61,205 nt of DNA from Lachnospiraceae bacterium (GTDB lineage Bacteria; Bacillota; Clostridia; Lachnospirales; Lachnospiraceae). Location of the stretch: assembly GCA_015057325.1 (NCBI GenBank), contig SVEQ01000016.1, positions 1 through 61,205 of the forward strand. Reading direction: 5' to 3'. This document shows, in pieces, positions 14,812 to 23,729 of this stretch. Each line of letters starts with the position of its first letter. Positions within the stretch are counted from its first letter, which is position 1. The notes beneath the pieces were generated by a model, which was not told where the DNA came from, ran no database searches, and saw only the letters and a program-made list of their open reading frames with translations. The position numbers and the translations under genes were made by a program.

Positions 14812-16965
14812 TTAGTGCTCCACTACTTTAAGTTTTGCCTGTAATGAAGACGAGAAACTGCCTGTAATATCGTTACCCGCATCATCCTGTACACTATATA
14901 TCAAACTTATATTATCCTTGCTAGGTATCTCACATGAAGCAAATGAAGATCCATCGAGTGGCAGGCTTGCCTCATCGTACCAGTCATTTACAATATTGTA
15001 TGATGAATCACCAACTTTAAGGGTAACTGTTATCTTAACCAACTTACCTTCAGGGAATGTGTAACTTGAGTTACTTATTGAACCTGAGAATGACGCAGAG
15101 TAACTTGTCTTAACAGGTTTCTTACCCTTACTGATTGTAATATCAATTGATGTTTCTTCCTTAACCTCTGTTCCCGCTGCTATACTCTGGGAAATAACCT
15201 GTCCTTCCTTAACGGAATCGCTGTATTCCTGAGTAACGTTACCTAACTTAAGTTTTACTTCTGAAAGTGCAGTTTCTGCCTCTGTAACAGTCTTTTTCTT
15301 AAGATCAGGAACCTTAGCAACTTTAACTTCCTCGCCCTTACTTACAACAATTGTAACTGTAGAGCCTTCTGCTGCACTTGAATTAGCATCCGGGCTTTGG
15401 CTTATTACCTTACCCTCTTCAACCTCTTCGTCATATTCCTCATCAATTTCAACCTTAAAACCTGCTGCTTCAAGAATACTCTTTGCTTCGTCAGAACTCT
15501 TTGAAACAACATCAGGCACATTGGCCATCTTCTTGCCCTTACTTATAACAAGCGTAACCTTGTCATTTTCAGTAAGTACTGAACCTGCTGATATGCTCTG
15601 TTCTGCAACCTTACCTTCATCATAAAGTTCTGTATAGTCACGCTCAATAACATATGCCACCTTAAGTTCATCAAGTAACTTCAACGCTTCTTCCTCATCC
15701 ATTCCGACAAGGTCAGGCATTTTATTAGTCGCAGATTCTGTTGTTGTAGCCTCTTCTGTTGTTGTGGGTTTTTTATTCTTTTTGAATACTCCTGTAATTG
15801 ATAAAACCGCAACAAGAATTATTATACCTATAAGACAAGTAGCAACAATAGCACCAATAGTTATTGCTTTCTCCATCTTAGGATCAAGTTCATCTTCATT
15901 CTTCTCGTCATAAAGAGGGGATTCATCATCCTCTTCGTCTTCATCGTAAGGATAATCATCACCATAGAGACTGTCTAACGCTTCCTTTGCCTCCTCTAAT
16001 TCCGTTCTTCTCTGATTAACAGGAAATACAGATACACCTTGAGGATCTCCTGCTGCACTATTGATTGCAGCAAGTTCATCTGTTGAAATCTGAATTGTCG
16101 GTGCGTTGTTGGAAAGCATTGTACTTGGAACACCAACTTCCGCATTAGGATCCATAGCTATCTTCTTCAAATCAGAAAGCATAGCGTTGGTCGTAAGATA
16201 TCTCTGTTCAGGTTTCTTCTGTGTAGCTTTAAGAACAATCCTTTCAAGTCCGTACGGAATATCAGGATAATACTCTCTTGGTGGAATTATCTCGCTCTGA
16301 ATATGCATAAGTGCAACAGTTACGTTGTTCTCACCTTCAAAAGGAACTCTTCCGGTAAGCATTTCATAGAGTGTAATACCAAGTGAATAAATGTCGGAAC
16401 GCTCGTCAGAAAAACCACCTCTTGCCTGTTCGGGAGATATATAATGAACACTACCCATAGCACTTGAAGCAACTGTATTAGATGTTGCCGCTTTGGCAAT
16501 ACCAAAATCTGTCACCTTAAGTGTACCGTTCTTTGAAACAATAATATTCTGTGGCTTAATATCCCTATGAATTGTATGATGCTCATGAGCAACTTCAATT
16601 CCGGAACAAATCTGAATAATGAAATCCAATGCCGTAGCATAATTAAGTCTTCCATTCTGCTGGATATATTCCTTAAGAGTAATACCCTCTACAAGTTCCA
16701 TTACAATATAGTAATATCCGCTTTCCTCTCCTACATCAAATACATTAACAATATTAGGATGTGAAAGACCGGCTGCAGATTGTGCTTCCATACGGAACTT
16801 AGTGACAAAACTCTTATCATCAGAAAACTCCGGCTTTAAAACCTTCATCGCAATATAGCGATTAAGCACATGATCCATTGCCTTATAAACAACGGACATT
16901 CCTCCCGATCCAATCTCCTCTGCAATTTCGTATCTATTCTGAATTATCATTCCCGCTTCAAACAT
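14812..16965 (-). CDS. prkC: PASTA-domain Ser/Thr protein kinase PrkC
   Basis: 717 residues from the ATG at 16965. The in-frame ATG at 16980 lies inside prpC, while 16965 has GAGGTG upstream. The cytoplasmic kinase domain (about 8-265) has the Gly loop (GSGGMSVVY), ATP Lys41 (AMKVLK), catalytic HRDIKPQNI (Asp135) and DFGIAK. An acidic juxtamembrane stretch (about 335-360) precedes one transmembrane helix (about 367-394). Outside are three PASTA repeats that begin MPDLVGMDEEEA, VPDVVSKSSDEA and VPDLKKKTVTEA, then an extra 90-residue beta-rich domain. PASTA kinases sense peptidoglycan fragments and control growth and spore germination. Confidence 0.96.
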   Translation of the reverse strand: MFEAGMIIQNRYEIAEEIGSGGMSVVYKAMDHVLNRYIAMKVLKPEFSDDKSFVTKFRMEAQSAAGLSHPNIVNVFDVGEESGYYYIVMELVEGITLKEYIQQNGRLNYATALDFIIQICSGIEVAHEHHTIHRDIKPQNIIVSKNGTLKVTDFGIAKAATSNTVASSAMGSVHYISPEQARGGFSDERSDIYSLGITLYEMLTGRVPFEGENNVTVALMHIQSEIIPPREYYPDIPYGLERIVLKATQKKPEQRYLTTNAMLSDLKKIAMDPNAEVGVPSTMLSNNAPTIQISTDELAAINSAAGDPQGVSVFPVNQRRTELEEAKEALDSLYGDDYPYDEDEEDDESPLYDEKNEDELDPKMEKAITIGAIVATCLIGIIILVAVLSITGVFKKNKKPTTTEEATTTESATNKMPDLVGMDEEEALKLLDELKVAYVIERDYTELYDEGKVAEQSISAGSVLTENDKVTLVISKGKKMANVPDVVSKSSDEAKSILEAAGFKVEIDEEYDEEVEEGKVISQSPDANSSAAEGSTVTIVVSKGEEVKVAKVPDLKKKTVTEAETALSEVKLKLGNVTQEYSDSVKEGQVISQSIAAGTEVKEETSIDITISKGKKPVKTSYSASFSGSISNSSYTFPEGKLVKITVTLKVGDSSYNIVNDWYDEASLPLDGSSFASCEIPSKDNISLIYSVQDDAGNDITGSFSSSLQAKLKVVEH

Positions 16966-16969
16966 ATCC

Positions 16970-17704
16970 TTACACCTCATTTACAGTCTGCTCTACAACT
17001 ACAACGCCAATATTATCTTTACCACCGTAATAATTAGCCCGCTCTATTAACATGTCACACATCTTATCAGCATGCTTTTGGTGATTAATTATAGATGCTA
17101 TCTCATCATCCTCAACCATGTTCGTTAATCCGTCCGAACAAAGCAGCACCTTATCATTTTTTTCTAATTCTACTTCGAAGAAATCCGGTACCGCTTCTTT
17201 TGCAGTTCCTAAAGCTCTTGTAATAATATTCTTCTCCGGATGAAATCTGACTTTCCTTCTTTCAAGTTGTCCTGTTCTAATAAGTTCTTCAACCAATGAA
17301 TGATCAAGTGTTATTTGTCTTATATCATCACCGATTACATATAATCTGCTGTCGCCTATATTAGAAACTATAAGTTTGCCTTCTATTATGACCGCAACAA
17401 CAAATGTTGTTCCCATCCCGCGAAGTTCATCGCGTTCTGCTGACAGTTGGAACAAACTGTCATTAACTTTTGTAATACCTGTCTTTAATATTGTAATGGG
17501 GTTAACATATTCACATTCCTTAACATAGTCTACAAACCATTCAACAGCATGCGATGAAGCATAATCTCCTGCTTTGTGACCACCCATACCGTCTGCAACT
17601 ATGTACAGATTCGGAAGATTGCCGATGCTTTTATCGGAAAAGAATATACAATCCTGATTCATATTTCTGCACATTCCAATATCAGTTTTTCCATATGAGA
17701 TCAT
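16970..17704 (-). CDS. prpC: PP2C-family Ser/Thr protein phosphatase PrpC/Stp
   Basis: 244 residues. Removes phosphates placed by PrkC and is its obligate counter-enzyme. The PPM metal-binding motifs are intact: RNMNQDC near the start, VADGMGGHKAGDYAS, SNIGDSRLYV, DHSLVEELIRTGQ, CSDGLTNMVEDDEI and GGKDNIGVVVV at the end. It overlaps the rlmN stop by 4 bases (ATGA) and is followed 4 bases later by prkC, so kinase and phosphatase should be made together. Confidence 0.97.
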   Translation of the reverse strand: MISYGKTDIGMCRNMNQDCIFFSDKSIGNLPNLYIVADGMGGHKAGDYASSHAVEWFVDYVKECEYVNPITILKTGITKVNDSLFQLSAERDELRGMGTTFVVAVIIEGKLIVSNIGDSRLYVIGDDIRQITLDHSLVEELIRTGQLERRKVRFHPEKNIITRALGTAKEAVPDFFEVELEKNDKVLLCSDGLTNMVEDDEIASIINHQKHADKMCDMLIERANYYGGKDNIGVVVVEQTVNEV

Positions 17705-18747
17705 CGAAAACCCCCTTCCCCATTTTCTTTCTCAATATAGGCCTTACGAAGTTGTCCGCAGGCAGCGTCAATATCTTTGCCCATACCTCTTCTAATAGTA
17801 ACATTTATTGCATTTTTTTCAAGCAAAACTTTAAACTTTTCAATAGATTTTCTGTCTGCTTTTTTATATTCCCTCTCTTTTATAGGGTTAACCGGAATAA
17901 GATTGACATGACATGGAAATCCTTTCAGCAATCGACCTAATAATTTTGCATCCTCTTCCGTATCATTTTGTCCGGCTACAAGTGAATACTCAAAGGTTAC
18001 CCTTCTTCCTGTCTCATTAAAATAAAACTTACACGCATCAAGCACTTCATCGATTGAATACTTATTTGCAATCGGCATTAACTCACGTCTTCTTTCATCC
18101 GTTGCGGCGTGAAGTGATAACGCAAATGTTATCGTAAGATGCTCGTTTGCAAGTCTTTTAATCTCCGGAACAAGCCCACAACTTGAAACGGTTATATTCC
18201 TTTGACTTATATTAAGTCCGTTTTCATCTGTTATTATTCTTATAAACTTTAAAAGATTGTCGTAATTATCAAGCGGTTCGCCCGTTCCCATTACAACAAT
18301 ATTTGAAACTCTTTGACCTAACGTCTTTTCTATTACATAAATCTGATCAAGCATTTCCGATGCGGTTAAGTTTCTCTCAAGCCCCATAAGTGTTGAAGCA
18401 CAGAACTTACAGCCCATGCGACACCCCGCCTGTGAAGAAATACATACGGAATTGCCGTGATTATACGGCATAAATACGCTTTCAATTACATTGCCATCAG
18501 AAAGCCTTAACACAAACTTATTGGTTCCGTCTACAGAGGAAACAAGTCTTTCCACTACTTCAAGGGATACAAAGTCATCTCTAATAAACTCCTTAATGTC
18601 CTTCGGTATATTACTCATTTCATCAACACTTCTTACAAGTTTAACATGACACCAGTCATACACCTGTTTTGCACGGTACTTCTGAAATCCGTGTTCATTC
18701 ATATATTCTGTTAATTCATCTAATGTCATCGACTTAATATCCATCAT
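17701..18747 (-). CDS. rlmN: 23S rRNA/tRNA (adenine-C2)-methyltransferase RlmN
   Basis: Radical-SAM enzyme that methylates C2 of A2503 in 23S rRNA and A37 in tRNAs. 348 residues. The cluster motif CRMGCKFCAS is present, along with VVMGTGEPLDNYDN (SAM-binding GEP), SLHAATDERR, and a C-terminal GMGKDIDAACGQL with the Cys that forms the protein-RNA intermediate. The N-terminal helical domain carries KYRAKQVYDW. The start is 18747 or the adjacent ATG at 18744. It lies 15 bases after rsmB. Confidence 0.97.
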   Translation of the reverse strand: MMDIKSMTLDELTEYMNEHGFQKYRAKQVYDWCHVKLVRSVDEMSNIPKDIKEFIRDDFVSLEVVERLVSSVDGTNKFVLRLSDGNVIESVFMPYNHGNSVCISSQAGCRMGCKFCASTLMGLERNLTASEMLDQIYVIEKTLGQRVSNIVVMGTGEPLDNYDNLLKFIRIITDENGLNISQRNITVSSCGLVPEIKRLANEHLTITFALSLHAATDERRRELMPIANKYSIDEVLDACKFYFNETGRRVTFEYSLVAGQNDTEEDAKLLGRLLKGFPCHVNLIPVNPIKEREYKKADRKSIEKFKVLLEKNAINVTIRRGMGKDIDAACGQLRKAYIEKENGEGGFR

Positions 18748-18762
18748 TATATCTACCGCAAA

Positions 18763-20139
18763 CTAAATCTTCTTAATAAACTTTGCAATGTAAAAGCCAT
18801 CACACTTTGCTATTCCCGGAAGCATCTGCAAACTATATTCATTATCCATCTGATCCTGCAATTCGTCGGGAACAGATTCTTTTATGCTGCAACCTTCATA
18901 CGGAAAATGTGAAAGAAACCACTCGGAATTGTCCCTGTTCTCCGCAGGATTGATTGTACATGTACTGTATAAAAGAACTCCGCCCGGTTTAACGTACTCA
19001 GCCGCATTGCTTAATATATTCCTCTGGAGATTGACAAGTTCAAGTACCTTTTGCTTTGTAACATGATACTTAATATCATTTTTCTTACCGATAATTCCAA
19101 GTCCCGAACACGGAAGATCTGCTATAACTATATCCGCCCACTCTCTTCTGCTCTCATCAGGAACTAATGCGTCCGACACCGAAACTTCAATATTCGACAG
19201 TTTGAGACGTTCAATGTTTTCTTTTATTTTGTCCGTTTTACGCTCTGATATGTCTCTTGCATCTATTATTGCATTACCCAAAAGTTTTTGTGCAAAATGA
19301 GTACACTTTCCACCCGGTGCTGCACACAAGTCAAGAACATGAAGTGGCTCCTTTTTATTTTCTAACATTTCCTTTGCACCCGAAAGACTGTATAATAACA
19401 TCGAGCTTTCATCCTGGATGAAGAACTCTCCTTCGGCAAAGCCCGGAAGCCTTTTCACATAATTAACTCCGGTTAATTTAAGAGCATCCTCACAATAACT
19501 GCCCTTTGCTACTGTAACATTTGCATCTGCAAGTTTCTTTTCAAGTTCTTGTGCCGTTGTAATACTGTCGTTAACTCTGATAGTTAATTCCGGCGAATAT
19601 AAGTATGAACTTAATATTTTTTCAGCCTTATCCTCACCAAACCATGATATATATTTCTTAACAATCCACTCAGGCACGGAATACATAACCGAATAGTATT
19701 TTATTTTATCCTTATTCTTATCAGGATAAATGATATCTTCCTTATTACGTCCTATATTACGAAGCACTCCGTTAACAAATCCTGCAAGACTGCTCAATCC
19801 TCTTTTTCTTACAAGCTTAACAGCCTCGTTACAAGCCGCCTGGTCAGGTACTCCATCCATAAAAAGCATTTGATATATTCCCATACGAAGCACAGTTCTG
19901 ATTACAGGTTTACATTTTTTTGCTTTGACCTTACTGTAACTATCTATAATGTAATCTAGTTTAATTTGATACTCCGTAACACCTTCAACAAGGCGCGACA
20001 AAAACGCCCTATCCGTCTTTGGCAGAAACTGCTTGGCAAATAACTGCTTGTTTAGAGCGTCTTTAACAAATATATTATTCTTTTCAGTTTCAAGCAGCAC
20101 ATCAAGTGCTAACTCTCTTACATTTTCATGATTATTCAT
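18763..20139 (-). CDS. rsmB: 16S rRNA (cytosine-967 C5)-methyltransferase RsmB
   Basis: 458 residues. The N-terminal NusB-like RNA-binding domain (about 1-140) is followed by a Rossmann methyltransferase domain with the SAM loop LDLCAAPGGKCTH, VIADLPCSGLGIIGK (the PC motif Cys) and LLYSTCTINPAEN with the catalytic TC Cys. It methylates C967 of 16S rRNA. No strong Shine-Dalgarno is visible before the start, which lies 21 bases after the fmt stop, so translation may depend on coupling. Confidence 0.95.
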   Translation of the reverse strand: MNNHENVRELALDVLLETEKNNIFVKDALNKQLFAKQFLPKTDRAFLSRLVEGVTEYQIKLDYIIDSYSKVKAKKCKPVIRTVLRMGIYQMLFMDGVPDQAACNEAVKLVRKRGLSSLAGFVNGVLRNIGRNKEDIIYPDKNKDKIKYYSVMYSVPEWIVKKYISWFGEDKAEKILSSYLYSPELTIRVNDSITTAQELEKKLADANVTVAKGSYCEDALKLTGVNYVKRLPGFAEGEFFIQDESSMLLYSLSGAKEMLENKKEPLHVLDLCAAPGGKCTHFAQKLLGNAIIDARDISERKTDKIKENIERLKLSNIEVSVSDALVPDESRREWADIVIADLPCSGLGIIGKKNDIKYHVTKQKVLELVNLQRNILSNAAEYVKPGGVLLYSTCTINPAENRDNSEWFLSHFPYEGCSIKESVPDELQDQMDNEYSLQMLPGIAKCDGFYIAKFIKKI

Positions 20140-20160
20140 TACTTTAATCCATTAGGCAGT

Positions 20161-21120
20161 CTATCCGAGATTAAGTCCTGTCTCAATCTTATATCCCAGC
20201 AAAAATGCCGCCGTATCCATTCTCTTCTTTCCTTCCAACTGCAAATTAAATACTCTAAGTGCGCCATTACCGCATCTTACCGTAAAACTCTTCTTATCAA
20301 CTGCAATCACCTGACCGTTACTACCATCAACATTAGCTTTTGCAATCATATCAAGTGCAGTTTCTTCTGCAATGACTTCTGCCTGGTATATCTTAAGAAG
20401 CTTGTCTGACAAAGCCGTAAATGCACTAGGCCATGGATTAAGTCCTCTGATAAGTCTTTCAAGTTCTTCTGCATCCCTTGAAAAATCAATACTACCCATG
20501 TCCTTTGTAAGCATCTTTGCATAGTTTGACTTAGAATCATCCTGCTTAGTTCTTATAGCAACGCCTTTCTCTATCTTATCAAGCGTCTCGACAATAATCT
20601 CGCCACCAAGAACTGCCAATCTGTCAAAGAGCGAACCGCCCGTCTCATCAGCATTTATCGTAATAACCTTCTGATCTATAATATCTCCGGTATCAAGTCC
20701 CTTATCCATATACATGGTCGTAACACCCGTTTCTTTAAGACCGTCGATAACCGCCCATTGAATGGGTGCAGCACCTCTGTATGCCGGCAACAATGAAGCA
20801 TGCACATTGATGCATCCATACTTTGGAACATTAAGTATTGATTCGGGAAGAATCTGTCCAAATGCAACTACAACTATCGCATCGGGATTGATCTCCTTAA
20901 TTACTTTGACAAACTCTTCATCTCTTGCTTTTGCAGGTTGAGCCACCGGCAAATCGTGGGCAAGTGCACACTCCTTAACAGGCGAATACACAAGCTTCTT
21001 GCTTCGTCCTTTGCTCTTGTCAGGTTGTGTAACAACAAGACTTATCTCGTGTCCTGCAGCAATTAACGCCTCTAACGTGTTAACCGCAAAATCAGGCGTT
21101 CCCATATATACAAGCTTCAT
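20161..21120 (-). CDS. fmt: Methionyl-tRNA formyltransferase
   Basis: Formylates initiator Met-tRNA with 10-formyltetrahydrofolate. 319 residues: an N-terminal formyltransferase domain with NVHASLLPAYRGAAPIQWAV (catalytic Asn/His), GVTTMYMDKGLDTGDI, and a C-terminal tRNA-binding OB-like domain (from about 205, RGLNPWPSAFT). It starts 3 bases after def, the usual def-fmt pair, and is followed by rsmB. Confidence 0.98.
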   Translation of the reverse strand: MKLVYMGTPDFAVNTLEALIAAGHEISLVVTQPDKSKGRSKKLVYSPVKECALAHDLPVAQPAKARDEEFVKVIKEINPDAIVVVAFGQILPESILNVPKYGCINVHASLLPAYRGAAPIQWAVIDGLKETGVTTMYMDKGLDTGDIIDQKVITINADETGGSLFDRLAVLGGEIIVETLDKIEKGVAIRTKQDDSKSNYAKMLTKDMGSIDFSRDAEELERLIRGLNPWPSAFTALSDKLLKIYQAEVIAEETALDMIAKANVDGSNGQVIAVDKKSFTVRCGNGALRVFNLQLEGKKRMDTAAFLLGYKIETGLNLG

Positions 21121-21123
21121 AAA

Positions 21124-21624
21124 TTATTCCTCTTCCTCGTCCTCTAACAAATTCTCAACATCTCTTAACGGACTCTCTGCAACATCTTTGTAAAGCACAC
21201 CGTCTAAATGATCCAACTCATGACAAATCGCTCTTGCAAGAAGTCCCTCCGCTTCAAGAGTCTGCTCTTTCATATCTACATCAAAGTACTTAGCTACAAC
21301 ATGGTAAGGTCTTGTAACCGTAGCAACCTTGCCCGGAATACTAAGACAACCCTCATCACCACATTGTTCTCCGTCTTTTTCAAGGATAACCGGATTAATA
21401 AGAATATATGCACTGCTTTCCTCTTCGTCGTAATCTACATCAATTACAACAATTCTCTTAAGGATGCCCACCTGAGGAGCCGCAAGTCCGACACCGTTTG
21501 CCTCATACATTGTATCAAGCATATCCTCGATAAGAGTAAGCGTTCTCTCATTGACTTCTTTTACTTCTTTACATTTTTTTCTTAATATGTCATCCCCGTC
21601 TACACGGATTTGTCTAAGTGCCAT
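21124..21624 (-). CDS. def: Peptide deformylase
   Basis: Removes the N-formyl group from new proteins. Start chosen at the ATG at 21624 (166 aa, MALRQIRVDGDDIL) because AAGGAG sits eight bases upstream. The longer ORF to 21693 has no such signal. All three active-site motifs are present: GVGLAAPQVG, DEGCLSIPG (metal Cys) and CHELDHLDG (two metal His and catalytic Glu). A short acidic tail (EDEEEE) ends the protein. Pairs with fmt downstream. Confidence 0.97.
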   Translation of the reverse strand: MALRQIRVDGDDILRKKCKEVKEVNERTLTLIEDMLDTMYEANGVGLAAPQVGILKRIVVIDVDYDEEESSAYILINPVILEKDGEQCGDEGCLSIPGKVATVTRPYHVVAKYFDVDMKEQTLEAEGLLARAICHELDHLDGVLYKDVAESPLRDVENLLEDEEEE

Positions 21625-21695
21625 TGATAATTTCTCCTTCATTGTAAAATCATTAACTTGCCTATTATACCATAAAAAATATACTTCTTGCAAAC

Positions 21696-23729
21696 CTAGT
21701 ACGTTTTAAGTGGATTGAAATCAAAACTAACGAAACATTTTTCAAAATCAGTTTCGTTATCAAGAATACTTTCTACCGTATCCTTAACCATAATAAGTTC
21801 ATCCAGCGATTTGGACTTAAGATAAATGACCTTCCTGTAATTGTCGTCCATTTTGTAAATGTTGGCCTCACATGGACCGATTACTCTAAGTTCCTTATTA
21901 TCTTTGCTCTGTTTGTCAATAATTGCTTTAATAAAATCGGAGTATTTTCCCAAGAGTTCTTCATCCTCACACTCCATAAAAATTACAAGCATATTATAAA
22001 TCGGAGGATAGCAAAGCATTTCCCTATAAGCTTTTTCCTCTTCGAAGAACTCATCATAATCCTGATTTGCAGCCGCCTGTATGCAGTAATCATCAGGTCG
22101 GTAGGTCTGAATAACAACCTCTCCGCCTTTATCACTTCTGCCGGCTCTTCCTGCCGCCTGCGTCAACAAATCAAAAGTTTTCTCCGCTGCCATATAATCG
22201 TTATCAAATAGCGTTGTATCCGCTGCAATTGCGCCCACCAAAGTTACATTAGGGAAATCATGTCCTTTGACAATCATTTGTGTTCCAACCAGAATGTCCG
22301 CCTGTCCGTTTGCAAAGGAATCAACAATTTTTTCGTGCGAGTTCTTTCTCTTGGTAGTATCAGTATCCATACGAATAACTCTCGCATCCGGGAATTCCTT
22401 TTTTATTTCACTTTCAACCTTTTGTGTTCCTGTACCAAATCCGGCAATAAACGGTGAATTACATTCGGGACAAACTTTTGGTCTTGCTATCTCGTAGCCG
22501 CAATAGTGGCACACAAGTTTTGCATTTACAGTCTTACTGTTATGCTCCTTTAATGAAACGTCACAGTGCGGACACTTAAACACATATCCGCATTGTCTGC
22601 ACGAAACAAAACCTGCATAACCACGTCTGTTTATAAAGAGCATTGTCTGTTCTTTTTTCTCTAATCTGTCTCTTATAAGTTCTTTTAAATGCCTTGAAAA
22701 GATACTGCGATTTCCCTGCTCAAGTTCTTTACGCAAATCTACAACACTTACTTTTGCAAGACTTGCCCCGTCTTTTGCTCTTTCATTAAGCGTTATAAGT
22801 TCATATTCCCCATTAATTGCTTTGTAATACGAATCAATAGATGGTGTTGCCGAACCCAACACAACCGATGCATCACACATCGATGCCCTTTTGATTGCAA
22901 CTTCTCTTGCATGGTACTTAGGTGTTGTATCACTCTTATAGCTTTGTTCATGTTCCTCATCAATAACGATAAGTCCAAGATTGGAAAATGGCGCAAACAA
23001 AGCAGAACGTGGTCCTATTACAACGGAAACCTCACCCTTTTTAGCACGTTCAAACTGTTCATAACGCTCCCCTTTTGAGAGTTTTGAGTTCATTATTGCA
23101 ACCTTATCCCCAAACCGATTTCTAAACCTTGCAACCGTCTGATAAGTTAGTGCAATCTCGGGAATTAAAACAATTGCCTGTTTTCCCATAGCAAGCATTT
23201 TCTCAATAATTTCTATATATACAAGTGTCTTACCGCTTCCTGTTATTCCTTTTAGAAGATAAGTTTTGTTATTACCTTGTTCGTAATCATCAACAACTTT
23301 TTTTATTGCTCGCTTCTGTTCTTGGTTAGGAACAAATGCTTCCTCTTCAAAAGGTGTTTCAAACTCTTCCTTTTTCGTCCGATTCTTAACCTTTTCCTTA
23401 ATCGGCATAACAGTCTTTAGAGCATTAATCATTGTCGAGCCGTAATTATCTTTAATAAATGCTGCCAGTTCAATTAACGTACTCTCAATGGCAACATCTT
23501 TCTTTTCTATATCATTTATGTATTTTAATTTCTCTTCATCAATCTCCGGCTTATCTGAAAAGCCTATAACATAACCTTTACGTAGATTATTACCACGACC
23601 AAAAGGGATAGATACGCTCATTCCGATACGTATCTGTCCCTCTAATTCCTTCGGTATCTTATATTGAAAAGTTCTATCGATTGCCTCGTGTGAGATATCT
23701 ACTATTATATCCGCAAATCTTTGTGACAT
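21696..23729 (-). CDS. priA: Primosomal replication restart helicase PriA
   Basis: 677 residues. Reloads the replisome at stalled forks. The N-terminal 3'BD DNA-binding domain begins ADIIVDISHEAIDRTFQYKIP. The helicase core has Walker A KGITGSGKTLVYIE, Walker B VIDEEHEQSYK, GSATPS and QAAGRAGRSDK. Between the lobes are paired zinc sites (CRQCGYVFKCPHCD, CHYCG, CPECN). The ATG at 23729 lies inside the 3' end of murE, giving a 56-base overlap. This is long for this operon and means the last 18 codons of murE are double-coding. Confidence 0.97.
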   Translation of the reverse strand: MSQRFADIIVDISHEAIDRTFQYKIPKELEGQIRIGMSVSIPFGRGNNLRKGYVIGFSDKPEIDEEKLKYINDIEKKDVAIESTLIELAAFIKDNYGSTMINALKTVMPIKEKVKNRTKKEEFETPFEEEAFVPNQEQKRAIKKVVDDYEQGNNKTYLLKGITGSGKTLVYIEIIEKMLAMGKQAIVLIPEIALTYQTVARFRNRFGDKVAIMNSKLSKGERYEQFERAKKGEVSVVIGPRSALFAPFSNLGLIVIDEEHEQSYKSDTTPKYHAREVAIKRASMCDASVVLGSATPSIDSYYKAINGEYELITLNERAKDGASLAKVSVVDLRKELEQGNRSIFSRHLKELIRDRLEKKEQTMLFINRRGYAGFVSCRQCGYVFKCPHCDVSLKEHNSKTVNAKLVCHYCGYEIARPKVCPECNSPFIAGFGTGTQKVESEIKKEFPDARVIRMDTDTTKRKNSHEKIVDSFANGQADILVGTQMIVKGHDFPNVTLVGAIAADTTLFDNDYMAAEKTFDLLTQAAGRAGRSDKGGEVVIQTYRPDDYCIQAAANQDYDEFFEEEKAYREMLCYPPIYNMLVIFMECEDEELLGKYSDFIKAIIDKQSKDNKELRVIGPCEANIYKMDDNYRKVIYLKSKSLDELIMVKDTVESILDNETDFEKCFVSFDFNPLKTY

